From assembly GCA_021737045.1 (NCBI GenBank), contig JAIPES010000021.1, positions 1-32,787 of the forward strand: a DNA stretch of 32,787 bases, in the 5' to 3' direction. The position numbers were made by a program, and so were the translations under genes. The notes under the pieces were generated by a model. That model worked only from the letters and a program-made list of their open reading frames with translations. It made no database searches and had not been told where the DNA came from. Shown in pieces: positions 31,972-32,787 of the stretch; position 1 is the first letter of the stretch, and each line of letters opens with the position of its first letter. This DNA is from Desulfobacteraceae bacterium. GTDB lineage: Bacteria; Desulfobacterota; Desulfobacteria; Desulfobacterales; Desulfosalsimonadaceae.

Positions 31972-32000
31972 CCTTGATATATAGAATATACATATAAAGG
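31972..32000 (-). promoter_or_regulatory. AT-rich 29-bp imperfect dyad overlapping the promoter/RBS region of the FGE-like operon
   Basis: The + strand begins CCTTGATATATAG and ends ACATATAAAGG. The two halves are inverted repeats matching at about two-thirds of positions, including the outer four. On the minus strand it contains several TATATT/TATATC -10-like hexamers and ends in the AAGG of the Shine-Dalgarno sequence. It could be an operator or an RNA fold that hides the RBS. I found no convincing -35 hexamer. Confidence 0.35.
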
Positions 32001-32115
32001 CGTTTGGCGTTTCCGGGTCCTGGTTGAAAGTTTAAAAAATATTGTTGTTTGAAGTTTTAAGGGGTTTTTGGGAAACTGTCAAATTCAACTGCATTGCCGG
32101 GGAGGCCCAGAATTG

Positions 32116-32622
32116 ATGGAAACCGAAACCATAGAAGGCATTGATTATCATTTTGCTCCCCCGGAGGAGCTGGCAACAGAAGATATGGAGCGCATCATCG
32201 CCCTTGTGGAGGCCGGCGGCTCCGTGGATCCGGGCCGGGTGCGGGAAAACCTGTCCCATGCCTTTTTAATCGGCTATGTCAGAGATGACAAAGGCGAGAT
32301 CGCGGCCTGCTCGAGTCTCAAACATCCCAGGATTGAATTTACGCAAATGGTGCGGGAACAGACCGGCCTGGATTTGTCAGGTTTTCTGGAACGCGGCTAT
32401 ACATCGGTTCTGCCGGAATTCCGGGGCAGAAAAATGGCCAGCAATCTGCTGGCGGGGCTGACGGCCCGGGTGGGCAACCGGAAGCTTTATTCCGTGATCG
32501 GAGAGGACAACATCGGGGGGCAAAAGATTGCCATCAACAACAACACACGGAAAATGGCTGTCTATAAAAGCCCCAAAACCGGAAAAAAAATGGGAATCTG
32601 GATTCCGGAATGGATGATTTGA
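32116..32622 (+). CDS. Small GNAT-like acyltransferase-fold protein
   Basis: 168 residues from ATG 32116, with GGGGAGG about 10 nt upstream (a TTG directly before it is an alternative). The middle resembles a GNAT domain: FLIGYVRDDKGEIAACSSL (beta hairpin), then ERGYTSVLPEFRGRKMASNLLAGLTARV, which looks like beta4-alpha3 with the acetyl-CoA loop. The usual R-x-x-G-x-A loop reads R-G-R-K-M-A, so the glycine is replaced by lysine. The C-terminal INNNTRKMAVYKSPKTGKKMGIWIPEWM is not recognised. It is divergent from the FGE-like operon, with 153 bp between the start codons, and stands alone with no neighbour giving its function. Fold probable, activity uncertain. Confidence 0.6.
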   Translation: METETIEGIDYHFAPPEELATEDMERIIALVEAGGSVDPGRVRENLSHAFLIGYVRDDKGEIAACSSLKHPRIEFTQMVREQTGLDLSGFLERGYTSVLPEFRGRKMASNLLAGLTARVGNRKLYSVIGEDNIGGQKIAINNNTRKMAVYKSPKTGKKMGIWIPEWMI

Positions 32623-32641
32623 AAAATAAAAATCCGGGTAT

Positions 32642-32766
32642 GATGGCACCGTAAAAAGTCCAATATCTGCGTTACGCGCAATTTCTCAGAATTTCACGTA
32701 CGGCTAAGTACGCTGCATTCTTCGAAATTGCGCAAGCCTTGATCTTGAACTTTTTACGGCACCATC
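32642..32766. repeat. Miniature terminal-inverted-repeat element B, long imperfect palindrome
   Basis: The left end GATGGCACCGTAAAAAGTCC (32642-32661) pairs with GAACTTTTTACGGCACCATC (32747-32766), with three mismatches in 20. Inside, GCGCAATTTC and CGTAC on the left recur inverted as GTACG and GAAATTGCGC on the right, so nearly the whole 125 bp can fold as one hairpin with a tip near 32700. It contains no ORF. It sits about 20 bp after the GNAT-like stop codon and may also end that transcript. The last 21 bases of the window show nothing further. Confidence 0.7.
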
Positions 32767-32787
32767 TGAAATCAGACTTCCAAGGAA

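Noticed and set aside
32116-32140. Possible programmed event or upstream extension of the GNAT-like gene to 32068
   Set aside because: The TTG at 32068 has no RBS, whereas GGGGAGG precedes ATG 32116.
1-32787. CRISPR arrays, tRNA or rRNA genes, prophage or defence genes
   Set aside because: I saw no regularly spaced repeats, cloverleaf-like sequence, integrase, transposase or restriction genes on either strand.

Overview
The window is a GC-rich, densely coded bacterial chromosome segment. The gene content suggests an anaerobic deltaproteobacterium (Desulfobacterota, probably Desulfobacterales-like): an RnfB ferredoxin fused to a GltD-like flavoprotein, an MlaA/MlaC/MMPL lipid-transport set, MTA/SAH deaminase with a purine nucleoside phosphorylase, and a large NTT-HEAT-cNMP protein. 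This assignment is inference from gene content; there is no rRNA, tRNA or phage marker in the window.

Layout: (1) 3-1565 (+) is the 3' part of a phosphorylase-like gene whose start lies outside the window. (2) 4116-1594 (-) is a two-gene unit, rnfB (with a fused oxidoreductase) and rseC. (3) From a shared 296-bp intergenic region a long (+) gene train runs from 4413 to 21225 with gaps of 0-32 bp or overlaps: purine nucleoside phosphorylase, mtaD, mlaA, mlaC, an MMPL/RND transporter, a bifunctional glycogen debranching enzyme, glgP, glgA and a eukaryote-like glgB. It ends at a hairpin inside a small terminal-inverted-repeat element (21244-21374). (4) Convergent to it, a (-) train runs from 31962 down to 21373: an exported FGE-like protein lacking the catalytic cysteines, a 1086-residue NTT-type membrane protein with HEAT repeats and a cyclic-nucleotide-binding domain, a GshB-type ATP-grasp ligase, and a complete peptide-type ABC importer (binding protein, two permeases, two ATPases). 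The first genes are joined by 1-10 bp overlaps. (5) 32116-32622 (+) is a small GNAT-like protein, followed by a second inverted-repeat element (32642-32766).

How the genes may work together: the purine pair forms a deaminate-then-phosphorolyse route for methylthioadenosine or S-adenosylhomocysteine. MlaA, MlaC and the MMPL protein form a putative inner-to-outer-membrane lipid path without the MlaFEDB ABC complex. MlaA and the MMPL protein share an unusual acidic-aromatic FDEFDEF tract in periplasmic segments, which is the most striking unexplained signal here. The four glycogen genes supply synthesis, branching, debranching and phosphorolysis, but no glgC is present. The convergent operon joins a putative cNMP-gated membrane protein, a glutathione-synthetase-like ligase and a peptide importer, and is the best candidate for an uncharacterised system.
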